This document shows positions 50,290 to 60,848 of a stretch of 64,000 bases of DNA, one piece after another. The stretch is from Boswellia sacra. Its lineage: Eukaryota; Streptophyta; Magnoliopsida; Sapindales; Burseraceae. The translations under genes were made by a program, and so were the position numbers. Location: contig SNVD02004841.1 of assembly GCA_013180625.2 (NCBI GenBank), forward strand, positions 150,003 to 214,002, read 5' to 3'. Position 1 is the stretch's first letter; each line of letters begins with the position of its first letter. The notes under the pieces are model-generated. The model had not been told where the DNA came from, did not search any database, and saw only the letters and a list, made by a program, of their open reading frames with translations.

Positions 50290-51060
50290 AAAAAAACAGA
50301 ATTAGTGATCTTTAGTAAAATTTGAATACATCGTAAAAACTTTTCATGTCATAGATACTTTCTTGATAAAAAGACTAAAATACCCTTATATATTCAATTT
50401 TTTCTCAAAACCTTATTTCCCTCTTCAGACATATATTTCCGAAACCCCTCGACACCGCTCGAAACGTAAATCGACACTGAAGTACGTTTGTTCGTTGGTT
50501 TTTTTGTAGTTTAAGTGATTTATTTAGTTGTTTTCTGTTTCGTTAGATTTGATTTAGTTTTTAGGGAATCTAAATTAGAGATTTGAGTTTCTGTCGGATT
50601 TGTGAACTTATTATGTGTTTTTGGAGATAAATGTAGTGTTATGAGGTGATTTTTGTGGTTTGATGTGTATGAAAACTGTGAAAACTGACGGGTTTCATCG
50701 CGAGGTAGACGATGACGAGTGTTGGTTGTGTATCCCACACATCTCGACACTCGACACTTACGTGTCGAGTCCTGTTGAGTCGTGTCGGATGCATAAACGA
50801 CACTCGATATTAGTGTATTTTCGAAGACATCGAGTGTCAGTTTCGTAGAAATCGACATATCGATGTCTCGAACCATGTATCCGACACTCGATATGTCGGA
50901 TGAAAGCTTGTGTCGAGTGTCGGATTATGCATCCGACACTCGAATAATCCGACATCGGACAAAGTCGTATAGTCGGTTGGAGGTATCCGACAGGAGTGTT
51001 GTCGGTTTATGTTGTCGAACTTTATTGAGCGCATCGAGTGCGTTTTGGTAGGTTGCTTGT
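50290..51060. repeat. Left terminal and GTGTCGA-repeat region of the MULE
   Basis: 50290-50400 is the terminal repeat. 50570-50720 parallels 20750-20900 (GATTTGAGTTT, CTTATTATGTGTTTTTGG, TAGTGTTATGAGGTGATTTT, AGACGATGACGAGTG). 50740-51040 is a dense field of CGACACTCG and GTGTCGAGT words in both orientations, about a dozen in 300 bp. It lies directly upstream of the Ulp1-type gene, where a promoter would be expected. Confidence 0.8.
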
Positions 51061-51720
51061 TTTAGCTTTGTTTTTTTGCCTTTTTGCATCATATTTAACT
51101 ATAACGGCCTTGTATTTGCAGGTTGAAGCAAATGGCAAATGAATTTGGACTGTCCTTCACCATGAAGACACCGTTTGATGAGCACTACCATGCGGTGATC
51201 ACAAACTTGGCAAGTCTGGACTGTATTGAATGGATTCGCGCGAACTTGAGTGCGAGACAAAAAGACATGTTTCGTAATACATGTTTTGGGTTTATCCTAG
51301 ACATTCGGGAGCTGTCCTTTCCATCTCAGTTGGTGTATAATATGCTTCTGTGGGAGGTTAACACAATGGGGTACGATGAAGAGATGCAGTTCCTTATTGA
51401 AGGTAAAAATACGGTTTTGAACTACAATGTAGTTAAAAAATTTTATTTTTGAGCATCTGGTATTTGTAGTTATTTTTTTGTTACATTATTGGCATCTTAT
51501 ATTTTTTTTTCCTTCTTTGCAGGAAGAGTGATTCATTATTCTGCCCACGAGTTTGGTTTGGTTACCGGATTGAGATTTGCTTTCACGGTGCCACCAATAT
51601 TGACTGTGTTGAATCTGTGCCCTTTGTTGGATACGTACTTCGAAGGCGAGGATATAGAGCTCAGGGAATTCTATGGGAGACTTCAGAAATTGAATGTGTC
51701 TCGTATGCCAGACGAGGATG

Positions 51721-53126
51721 TGATAGGTGTCTATTTATGTATTACTTTTATATCAATTCGTCCATGTTTCTTTGCTATATCCCTTGGTATTTTTATGTTT
51801 TTGTGTGGTTTTGATGTTTGTAGGAGTTTTGGAACAACTTGCACAAAAATGGAGTAAAACCCTTCATTTTTACTTCTGCTAATCAACCATCTTCTCGGAT
51901 TTAATTGTATTGACATACAATGAACCCGATGACATATCATATACCGTTGAAAAGCTCTCGAAGTCTACTTTTTGGAGAAATTTACGGTTTATGAATCCAT
52001 TCAGTGTACCGAAAGTTGTAATCAAAACAGTGTGAGAAGTGTAGAAATGTAATTCCACACATCACTGTAGCATGTATAATACGGGACACTGTAGCACGTT
52101 ACTGTAGCAGAGTATTTAAACACATTTTAGGGTTTTATTTTCATAACTTGAAGAGGGGAGAACGTGGTGGAGGCTGCAGCTCTGGAATTCTTTCATCTCT
52201 TGGAGTTCTTGAAGGAGAAAGGAAGCTTGGAAAGAGGAAGAACTACAATCCAAAGAGAATTACATCAAATTTGCTAAGTTTTTCCCTTCCCTTTCATTTT
52301 CTGGAATGTCTCCATGTTGTATTGTATTTACCACGTTCTTAAACATGTGTAACTGAATCTGAATTGGTTGAGGGTGATTTCAAAGCCCCTGATATGGTTT
52401 TTGTAAGTTGATTGTGCAAGAAGTTGTTATCCAATTCTCTAATTGAAGTTGCTTGTATTTTCCCATGTCTAATGCTTATGATTGCTTGCTGGATTGTATT
52501 TGGGTGGCCAACTGAATATAATCTGGATATTGTCTATTGCTAGACTAGAAATCTTGATCCGTAATTGTCTTGAATTTCTAATCATTAGTAGCAAAATTGT
52601 GATCAGAGATTGCAATTGGAGAATATAACCTAAGTTAAATAATCCGAGCTTGTGTGTTTATTGCTTAGATCAACCTGTCTTTCTTTTCATAATGCATCCA
52701 TTGAATTAAATTTAGAGAGCTTGTTCTAGGTTGTTTAATGGATAGAGATTAAATAAAGAGCTTGTTTTGTTTAACAACAAAGTAAGGAAAGATTGGGATA
52801 ACAGAGCTTGTTGTTATCTACGGTTGGTAATTTCAATGCTGTAATTGGATGACAATCTACTAATTAATTCACAAATCCATATCTTGTGGTAGAGAAGGAT
52901 CCCTTAACCCGTTTCTCTCATTGATCTTTCATTCAAATTTAACTTCTGTTTTGTTATCTTAATTGCATTCTTATTTCATTTAGTAATCATTCAACAAAAC
53001 CCCCCTGTTTAGTTTATCGTTGCTAAAAATAATAAATTCAATTAGAATCAATCCTCGTGGGAACGATATCTATTTATCACTTTATTACTTGTGCGACTAG
53101 TATACTTGCTAGTTTCGAACGCATCA
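51721..53126 (+). repeat. 5' LTR of the gypsy element
   Basis: 1406 bp, TG...CA. It contains a small cluster of CACTGTAGCA-type repeats (52060-52110) followed by TATTTAAAC (52112), a possible TATA-like box of the LTR promoter. The same features are in the 3' LTR. Confidence 0.93.
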
Positions 53127-53132
53127 AGTTTT

Positions 53133-53150
53133 TGGCGCCGTTGCCGGGGA
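53133..53150 (+). other. Primer-binding site, tRNA-Asp type
   Basis: TGGCGCCGTTGCCGGGGA six bases after the 5' LTR is complementary to the 3' end of plant tRNA-Asp, the usual primer for Athila/Tat-type gypsy elements. Confidence 0.85.
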
Positions 53151-53238
53151 TTGATTTTCTAATCAATTTGTTATTTTGTTTTCATTGTTGATTCGTATTT
53201 TTTTGTTTTTCTTTTCTGATTGTTTGTGTTGAGGCGAC

Positions 53239-54069
53239 ATGGCAGTAAACTTCCAACAATTCAGTAGCCGACTTGACCCACAACTACATTGGGGAGTAAA
53301 TGAGGTAAGCACTCCGAACATTGAACAACAACTTTCTGAGCTAACCTCTCTTGTGGAAAACATGGCTGTAGGACATATGCAGAAATCTTATGTATATGGG
53401 GTATATTCTACCATGGAGCATCCAATGGACATGTCTCCAACTTTACAAGAAGAAGATATGGAACAAGCCAATTCCATGGGTGGATTTCCAGAACAATCAA
53501 GGCAATGGTATGATCCATTCTCTAATACTTACAATGCCGAATGGATAGATCATCCTAATTTTAGTTACTGGAATCATCAACCAATCGCCTCAAATGCCAT
53601 ACCAAATTGGCCACAAAGTTTCAATCAACCTAGAGTGCAGCAACCATTTCAAATGCAACCACCACCAATACCACATCCAGCACTGCAACCAGCTTCGCAA
53701 AACTCAGGTATGTCTCTCGAAGATATTGTTAATGCACTTGCTATTAATACAATGCAATTCCAGCAGGAAACTGGGGCAAGTATCCAAAACCTGGCAAATC
53801 CAATGGGACAATTGGCTACTAGCATGAGCAAATTCGAGGGCCAAGACTCAGAAAAATTATCTTCCCAAACGGTGATCAATCCAGGAGAGACTGCTAGTGC
53901 GATAACTTCGCGAGGTGGAGAGCAATTAGATATCTTGCCAAGGAAATCACAAACTGATGAAGGAGATGACACCACTTCCACCATGAACAAAACATTGACT
54001 TCTCAGGTAAATCCTATAACCCCCATTCCTTCATATGTTTCTCCTCCACTTTTCCTAGTAGATTTGTAA
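53239..54069 (+). CDS. gag C-terminal region of the gypsy element
   Basis: 276-residue ORF from the first ATG after the primer site (MAVNFQQFSSRL). It has the low-complexity composition of the end of Athila-type gag: Gln/Pro-rich (about residues 115-160: MQPPPIPHPALQPASQNSG) then the coiled segment MSLEDIVNALAINTMQFQQE and MGQLATSMSKFE typical of the region before the protease. The retrotransposon-gag capsid domain is absent, so the protein is a remnant or a shortened gag. The frame ends at 54069 and the protease follows directly at 54072 in the same frame beyond a stop, suggesting one former polyprotein. Expression is unknown. Confidence 0.75.
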   Translation: MAVNFQQFSSRLDPQLHWGVNEVSTPNIEQQLSELTSLVENMAVGHMQKSYVYGVYSTMEHPMDMSPTLQEEDMEQANSMGGFPEQSRQWYDPFSNTYNAEWIDHPNFSYWNHQPIASNAIPNWPQSFNQPRVQQPFQMQPPPIPHPALQPASQNSGMSLEDIVNALAINTMQFQQETGASIQNLANPMGQLATSMSKFEGQDSEKLSSQTVINPGETASAITSRGGEQLDILPRKSQTDEGDDTTSTMNKTLTSQVNPITPIPSYVSPPLFLVDL

Positions 54070-54071
54070 AA

Positions 54072-55260
54072 TTGAAGAAGGAGGAACAAGAACAGAAAAT
54101 CCTGGAAACTTTTCGCAAAATCGAGGTGAGTATACCACTTTTGGATGCTATCGAACAAGTACCTCGTTATACAAAATGTTTCAAGGAGTTATGCACCAGC
54201 AAGAGAAAATTAAAAGGGAATGAGAAAGTAAGTGTGGGGGAAAATGTTTCAGCTGTACTACAAAGAAAAATTCCTCCGAAATGCAATAATCCAGGTACGG
54301 TCACCATTCCATGCACCATTGGTAAAACCAAGTTTGAAAGAGCTATATTAGATTTAGAAGCATCTATTAATGTCATGCCATATTCTATTTATGCTTCTTT
54401 AAATCTTGGACCTTTTACAGAAACTGGTATTACCATTCAACTTGCTAATCATTTTAATGCATATCCAAAAAAGAGTTGTGGAAGATGTGCTTGTGCAGGT
54501 GAATCAATTGGTTTTCCCAGCAAACTTCTATGTCCTTGAAATAGAGGATGAGACATCTCCTAGTCCAACTCCGATTCTTTTAGGGAGACCATTCTCGAAA
54601 ACTGTTAGAACTAAGATTGATGTTCATGATAGCACTCTCATCATAGAGTTTGATGGCAAGGTGATATGTTTCAATATTTTTGAGGCAATGAGGTACTCTA
54701 GTGACTTACATTCTGTTTTTGCAGTTGATGTCATTGATTCTTTGGAACAACAACTTTTTGAGTTAACTCGCAAAGATGGATTGGAAGTAGCCATTAGTGA
54801 GCACATAGGGGCAGAAAATTCTAGAGAACCGAGAAGGCTGATACAAGTGTCTAAAAAAGTGGAGAAAGCTGTGGCAAGCTTGGATGAGACTATAGCTATC
54901 ACCACAAACAGGTATGATGTTTCGTACATTGAATTGCCTTTATCTAATGAGAAACTTCTTCCGTCTATGATGAAAGCACCTGCCTTGGAGCTTAAGCCTC
55001 TTCCAGATCATTTGAAGCATGTATTCCTTGGTGAGAAAGATACATTGCCAGTCATAATAGAAATGGGCCTTGCACGAATACAAGAAGAGAAACTCGTCCG
55101 AATACTTACGGGCCACAAAACAGCTATTGGGTGGACGATTGCTAACATCCAAGGCCCAGCCATATGCATGCACCAATTCTTGTTGGAAAAAGGATCCAAG
55201 CCCACTAGAGAAGCACAGCGGAGATTGGACCTTCCCATTATGGAGCCAACGTCGGGCTGA
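54072..55260 (+). pseudogene. Retroviral-type aspartic protease and pre-RT linker, frameshifted
   Basis: 54072-54539 covers IPLLDAIEQVPRYTKCFKEL and the protease active-site region, which reads DLEASINVMPYS where Athila/Tat elements usually have DLGAS; the glycine of the catalytic loop is replaced. The frame shifts at about 54460-54480 and continues to 55260 with ILLGRPFSKTVRTKIDVH (the protease flap and end) and the linker before RT: LPDHLKHVFLG, EEKLVRILTGHKTAIGWTIA, CMHQFLLEKGSKPTREAQRR. It stops right after this with MEPTSG, where RT should begin. The G-to-E change and frameshift argue against activity. Confidence 0.85.
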
Positions 55261-55576
55261 GGACGTTAAACCAAGCGCTTATTGGGAGGCAACCCAATGT
55301 TTTTGAAAAATAAATAAAAAATAAAAAAAATAAAATAAGGTAATAATGATCAATTTTTGTGTCTCGAGGAGATTCCTTTCGTTGACCATCAAATTGACCA
55401 GGTTTTATCTCTCTTTGCCATCTGTCTTATTTGTTTTTATATTTTTTTACTTGTTTTTTTTTCACTTTTGTTTGCTATCGTGTTGTTATCTCTTTTATGT
55501 GTCTTTAGTTTCGTTTCTGCTCTTTTCTTTTCCTTTGTTTTGTTTAATTTGATTATTCCGTACTTCGAATTCATTT
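55261..55576 (+). other. Deletion junction and 3' region after the protease
   Basis: Immediately after the stop is ACGTTAAACCAAGCGCTTAT then TGGGAGGCAACCCAATG, which I know as the segment that normally follows integrase in Athila-type elements. RT, RNase H and integrase are therefore missing between 55255 and 55262. The same junction is present in the copy at 63687-63700 on the other strand. A T-rich stretch (55430-55560) follows. Confidence 0.65.
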
Positions 55577-55960
55577 GTGCAACAGCTTGAGGAACGGAAG
55601 CTGAAGCCATTGCCCGAAGGTTTGAAACGTGCACATCTTGGAGGAACAGACTCAATCGCATTATCGGTAATATCTCTCCTTTTCTTCTCTTCAATGGATG
55701 CGGATATCTTTTTCTCGAACCTTCGTAAATATTTTCCTTCACTTCCTCAAAATGCTGTGTTTAAAATTTATAAAGTACGGATAACTAGACTTTGGGCATT
55801 GATGCTCCTAAATGTGCCTGCTGATATCCGATGGCTTATCGAAGCCAAGGGGAGATTGTCCGGTGAGCCAGACATTAATCTCGCAAAATACATGCCTGGT
55901 CTAGGAAAGAGCTACTACGCCAAGAGGCGAAGAGCGAAAAGGTTACAAAGTATGTTATAA
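55577..55960 (+). CDS. Unrecognised 127-residue ORF, shared by both gypsy copies
   Basis: It begins MQQLEERKLKPLPEGLKRAH, which resembles a second pre-RT type linker (KPLP-x-x-LK), then DADIFFSNLRKYFPSLPQNA, RLWALMLLNVPADIRWLIEA and a basic end YAKRRRAKR. I do not recognise a family. Part of it (to residue about 92) is also found, with differences that close the frame, on the minus strand at 63114-63390, so it belongs to the retrotransposon family rather than to the insertion site. Whether it is translated is unknown. Confidence 0.4.
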   Translation: MQQLEERKLKPLPEGLKRAHLGGTDSIALSVISLLFFSSMDADIFFSNLRKYFPSLPQNAVFKIYKVRITRLWALMLLNVPADIRWLIEAKGRLSGEPDINLAKYMPGLGKSYYAKRRRAKRLQSML

Positions 55961-56477
55961 ATGTGCTAGATGAAATTGTAACCTGACTTGTCGTTCATTA
56001 GGTTTTGTGTCCAGAAATAGAGAAGATAAACTATCATTTATTAAGAAATGGTCTGAGTAATGAGTCGCTGGATAATGTTTTGTTAACTCTCGAGTCACAT
56101 TCTTGTGGACTTGTTCAGCGTGAATTGCTTATCTATGGACACAATTTCGTGATGAATTGCAGTGTTATAGTCTAGGGAATCTGACTAAAAACGACCCTGT
56201 TTGCCAGTTTATAAGAAAACTGGATGGGAGCAAATCCCCGACTCATAGAAGGCGTTTCAGCCGTTACTGGACGTAAAACCAGAGGAAGATGTGAGCCACA
56301 ATCACAACTAATTGTATATTTGAATGTGTGTTGTTGTTGTCGAATTTTATTTCTTTCTTGTTTCGTTTGATCTGATTATCAATGTTGTTTTGGTGTTGTT
56401 GTTGTTTGTTTATTTTGTTTGTTTTAATTTCAAGTTTTCTTTTTGACAAACCATATGACTACCCCATGACATAAGCA

Positions 56478-56675
56478 CACGTGGGAAACAAGTGTGGAGG
56501 TTTGTCAACCTCCACCGAAAGTATATCTTTACTTTTCATGCTTCACGTGGGAGACAAGTGTGGCAGTTTTGTCAAACCCCGCCGAAAGTATATCTCCATT
56601 TTTCATGTTTCACGTGGGAGATAAGTGTGTAGATTTTGTCAAACCCCGCCGAAAGCATATCTCATTTTTTCAAAT
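56478..56675 (+). repeat. Three 66-bp repeats with G-boxes upstream of the LOG ORF
   Basis: Units start at 56478, 56544 and 56611, each with CACGTGGGA, then ACAAGTGTGG or a close variant, TTTTGTCAA and CCGAAAG(T/C)ATATCT. CACGTG is the plant G-box core; CACGTGG also fits ABA-response elements. They lie 380-250 bp upstream of the LOG start. Regulatory function is inferred from motif and position only. A 64-codon frame through them (56494-56688) is probably incidental. Confidence 0.7.
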
Positions 56676-56857
56676 CTTGGGGCGATAAATCTGCATCGAG
56701 CAACTCCCACCGAAATTATGTCCCCATGTGTCAAATTTAAGAGTTATATATCCATGCTGCATATTTTGAAATGTCATTTCATAACCTGTCTTGCACTTGA
56801 ATCGCATAATACCTAACGTGCATCATTGTCTTACACAAGTTTAAAGCACTTGTAGAA

Positions 56858-57493
56858 ATGGAGAAAACACCAATTCGGCGATTCCAAAATATATGCGTAT
56901 TTTGTGGATCGCAATTTGGAAAAGATGGAGAGTTAACAACAGCAGCTCTTGATCTTGGTAGGACATTAGCTGCGAGGGGTATTCATTTGATTTATGGAGG
57001 GGTTAGTCTTGGGTTAATGGGATGTGTGTCGACAGCTGCATCCCTAGGAGGGAGCAAAGTTCTCGGCATTATCCCTAAACCATTAGCTGTACGAGATATC
57101 GTAGGCAACACCATGGGGGAAGAGTTACAGGTTTCTAGTATGCATGAGCGTATGGCACATATGGTCATTAAATCTGATGCATTTATAGCTTTGCCCGGTG
57201 GTTATGGTACATTAGAGGAGATATTTCAAATCACCTCTTGGGCACAGCTAAACATCCATTGGAAACCCATTGGTTTGTTAAATGTCAATAATTTTTTTGA
57301 TTTGTTTGTGTCTTTTCGGATCAAGCCAGTAGAAAAAAAATCATCTACAGTCAGCGAGGGCAAAATTCCTGGTTACAGCTTCAACTTGCAGGGGAGATTA
57401 AGCGGACAAATTACAAGCATTCATCTTTCGCCTAATCCAACAATAGCCCGGATAGATTGGTTTGGGAAGGCCAATAGAGGCGTTATAAACTGA
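56858..57493 (+). CDS. LOG-like: Intronless LOG (cytokinin phosphoribohydrolase) captured in a retrotransposon
   Basis: 211 codons. Residues 1-145 match LONELY GUY proteins, which release active cytokinin bases from riboside 5'-monophosphates. Landmarks: CVFCGS (13-18), YGGVSLGLMG (46-55), VLGIIPKPL (68-76), the catalytic Arg in MHERMAHM (R98), DAFIALPGGYGTLEE (107-121, E121 catalytic) and WAQLNIH...GLLNV. Family introns are absent, indicating capture from spliced RNA. YGGV replaces the usual YGGG. After GLLNV the frame departs from the family: the expected SAR-x-x-x-V-x-AST segment is readable in another frame near 57360-57400 (SARAKFLVTASTC), and PNPTIARIDW near the end is again in frame. 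The C-terminal quarter is thus altered by indels. LOG enzymes work as cytosolic dimers; whether this copy folds is unknown. Confidence 0.88.
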   Translation: MEKTPIRRFQNICVFCGSQFGKDGELTTAALDLGRTLAARGIHLIYGGVSLGLMGCVSTAASLGGSKVLGIIPKPLAVRDIVGNTMGEELQVSSMHERMAHMVIKSDAFIALPGGYGTLEEIFQITSWAQLNIHWKPIGLLNVNNFFDLFVSFRIKPVEKKSSTVSEGKIPGYSFNLQGRLSGQITSIHLSPNPTIARIDWFGKANRGVIN

Positions 57494-59424
57494 TTTAAGC
57501 TCACTTGTAATCTCTATCTGTGGTGTCATTTTCGTTTGGCTTTCCCTTTATGGTTATGAGTGAGTTTTTTTTCAGGTTATTCTTCGTTCCAGGTAATATT
57601 TTTCTAATAGCAGTTTTAGAGGGTGGCTTTAAAAATTCAATTCATCTTGAAACGCATTCGGCTCTCTTTAATCCATAATGGCTTAATAAGGAGGCTAACT
57701 TCTAAACTTTTTAGACCCATTCTAACTTAATTGTTTTTGTTTGCTGACTTGTTGGACTTGTTATTTTATGAGTAAGTTTAGTTTTATGTAATTTAGAGTT
57801 GTTATGTGTTTTTGTCTTTATCAGTTTCGACTCAAAAAAAAGAAAAACATTGTGGAAAAACCTGAGAATGGCAGAATATGGGGTTTCCTTAACTCTTGAA
57901 ACGCATTCTCTCTAAATAAATCTGTAGTTTGTTTATTTCATGTTGTTTGAAGTGTCTTGTTTCTTGTTTTGTTTTTTTCATAATAAAGGTATATAGGCTG
58001 GAAACCTTAAGTCTGCGGGCTACTGGTCCTAAGGATTGTTGAAATATACAATCTTGACTCAGGTGTAACAATGCCACGTACCTCTTTTCTTGCATTTGTG
58101 GGTCGATGATAAGCTAATGATTGAATTAAGAATAACTCTTGGAAAATGAAAATGAATGCATGGATCTGTGTGCTTGAAATGTTATGGTTTTCGCTTTGCT
58201 TTTGATTCCTTGCGCAACATTGAGACTGAGCTATATCACTGAGTTATTTGTTCACTTAGAGCAAGTTTATGCAATTTAAATGTTTCTTCAGATTTCAATG
58301 AATTCTAGAACTTGTTTGATGATCACTCGAGGCGAAATCCTAGATTGTGCAACATAGGGGAAATGATTTAGGCCATCTTTGGACCGTTTGAGCCTTAATA
58401 GCCAACCTTGACTGAAATTGATCCCTAGACCCTTTGAGCCTCTGTAAGCCTTTTTCCTTGTTAACTCACTAAAAGATTTCCTAACCTCAAATAAATTTAT
58501 TCCAAACAGTTATATCCCTATCATGAGCATGTAGATCGTTCACAATTAAATTTTGAGCTATGTTCTGGTTTTTGGAAGTTAGAGGAGGTTGGGATGTGTC
58601 ATGAGCAATACAAGTGAGTTCTATTGTGTTTAAAAAAAAAAGAAAAAAAGAAAAGAAAAAACCAATCTGTACTTATCGTCCACGTACTTACACATTGAGG
58701 ACAATGTGTTGTTTAAGTGTGGGGGAGGGGAAGTGATATAAAAAAGAAAAAAAAGAGAACAAAAGAAGAAGAATAAGAAATCTATACCCTTAAGTGTTCT
58801 TAAAAAGAATGAAACAACAAAGTGTGGGGGTGTAGTTTTCTTGTGTTTTCTGCAAAAAAAAAAAAAAGATTGAGTGTTCTAAATAAGTTTGGGGGAGTAA
58901 CCTGGTGAATTGAAATAAAGTTGTGTTATAAGGTTGAGCTCTACATAGTCTTGAATGATTTATGTGTTTGTGGGTGATTTGAGCCAAATTATTATCCTTT
59001 ATCATACCTTCACCCAACCCAAACGTTACAAGCTTAATAAAGCCCTACTTGATCCTTGGTGTTGTGCATGTGTACATTAGTGGAGAGTGACTTGAAAAGC
59101 AGGCCTATGGAGTTCATTTATCTACACATCTTCAATATTAAATATGATTCTTTTTTATGCATAAACTCATCCGGGTTACAAGTGATTAGGTGAGAATGGC
59201 TCTACACACACACACTTGAAGAATTGAAGTGAAGTGAAACTAATCTTTCGGATAAAATTCTTGATCAAGTGCATTATTTTGAAGTTTTCCTTGGGTTATA
59301 ATTAAGTCCAATCTTTGAGGCCTATTTGTAAGTTGAAGCATTTGTGTGTTTTAATTTTTCTTTGATTCTGTTTCGGTTTAGTTTGTTTCGTATCATTTTA
59401 GTTGCTCGAGGACTAGCAAAGTCT
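57494..59424 (+). other. Gypsy 3' non-coding region
   Basis: No ORF recognised. Typical for long untranslated regions of Athila-like elements: a TTGAGGACAATGTGTTGTTT segment (58696) followed by repeated AAGTGTGGGGG-type words (58715, 58820, 58888) and purine-rich runs. Confidence 0.6.
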
Positions 59425-59438
59425 AAGTGGGGGGAATT
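59425..59438 (+). other. Polypurine tract of the gypsy element
   Basis: AAGTGGGGGGAATT directly before the 3' LTR. Confidence 0.8.
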
Positions 59439-60848
59439 TGATAGGTGTCTATTTATGTATTACTTTTATATCAATTCGTCCATGTTTCTTTGCTATATTC
59501 CTTGGTATTTTTATGTTTTTGTGTGGTTTTGATGTTTGTAGGAGTTTTGGAGCAACTTGCACAAAAATGGAGTAAACCCTTCATTTTCACCTCTGCTAAT
59601 CAACCATCTTCTCGGATTTAATTGTATTGATATACAATGAACCCGATGACATATTATATACCGTTGGAAAGCTCTCGAAGTCTATTTTCTGGAGAAATTT
59701 ACGGTTTATAAATCCATTCAGTGTACCAAAATTTGTAATCAAAACAGTGTGAGATGTATAGAAATATAATTCCACAAGTCACTGTAGCATGTATAATACG
59801 GGGCACTGTAGCAAGTCACTGTAGCAGAGTATTTAAACTCATTTTAGGGTTTAATTTTCATAACTTGAAGAGGGGAGAACGTGGTGGAGGCTGCAGCTCT
59901 GGAATTCTTTCATCTCTGGGAGTTCTTGAAGGAGAAAGGAAGCTTGGAAAGAGGAAGAACTACAATCCAAAGAGAATTACATCAAATTTGCTAAGTTTTT
60001 CCCTTCCCTTTCATTTTCTGAAATTTCTCCATGTTGTATTGTATTTACCACGTTCTTAAACATGTGTAACTGAATCTGAAGTGGTTGAGGGTGATTTCAA
60101 AGCCCCTGATATGGTTTTTGTAAGTTGATTGTGCAAGAAGTTGTTATCCAATTCTCTAATTGAAGTTGCTTGTATTTTCCCATGTCTAATGCTTATGAAT
60201 GCTTGCTGGATTGTATTTCGGGTGGCCAACTGAATATAATCTGGTTGTTGTCTATTGCTAGACTAGAAATCTTGATCCGTAATTGTCTTGAATTTCTAAT
60301 CCTTAGTAGCAAAATTGTGATCAGAGATTGCAATTGGAGAATACAACCTAAGTTAAATAATCCGAGCTTGTGTGTTTATTGCTTAGATCAACCTATCTTT
60401 CTTATCGTAATGCATCCATTGAATTAAATTTAGAGAGCTTGTTCTAGGTTGTTTAATGGATAGAGATTAAATAAAGAGCTTGTTTTGTTTAACAACAAAG
60501 TAAGGAAAGATTGGGATAACAGAGCTTGTTGTTATTTACGGTTGATAATTTCAATGGTGTAATTGGATGACAATTCTACAATTAATTCGCAAATCCATAT
60601 CTTGTGGTAGAGAAGGATCCCTTAACCAGATTTCTCTTATTGATCTTTTATTCAAATTAACTTCTGTTTTGTTATTCTTAATTTGCATTCTTATTTCATT
60701 TAGTTAATCATTCAACAAAACCCCCCTGTTTAGTTTATCGTTGCTGTAAAATAATAAATTCAATTAGAATCAATCCTCGTGGGAACGATATCTACTTATC
60801 ACTTTATTACTTGTGCGACTAGTATACTTGCTAGTTTCGAACGCATCA
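59439..60848 (+). repeat. 3' LTR of the gypsy element
   Basis: 1410 bp, collinear with the 5' LTR over its full length with scattered substitutions and short indels. Confidence 0.93.

Larger units (their letters stand above)
51721..60848 (+). mobile_element. Non-autonomous Ty3/gypsy LTR retrotransposon carrying a LOG gene
   Basis: 9128 bp. LTRs 51721-53126 and 59439-60848 start TGATAGGTG, end CGCATCA and differ at a few per cent of sites by eye. The 5-bp flanks GGATG (51716-51720) and GAATG (60849-60853) differ by one base. The primer-binding site TGGCGCCGTTGCCGGGGA (53133-53150) fits the 3' end of tRNA-Asp, as in Athila/Tat gypsy elements, and a polypurine tract AAGTGGGGGGAATT precedes the 3' LTR. 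The internal part has the C-terminal region of gag, a mutated protease and the pre-RT linker, then no RT, RNase H or integrase, followed by a 3' region containing the LOG ORF. It would depend on proteins of a relative for movement. It lies in an exon of the Ulp1-type gene. Confidence 0.93.

Noticed and set aside
50520..51051. Several ORFs on both strands before the Ulp1-type gene
   Set aside because: Same repeat field as at 20.9 kb; no protein family signal.
56478..56675. CRISPR-like regular repeats
   Set aside because: The units are contiguous tandem repeats without unique spacers, in a plant retrotransposon.
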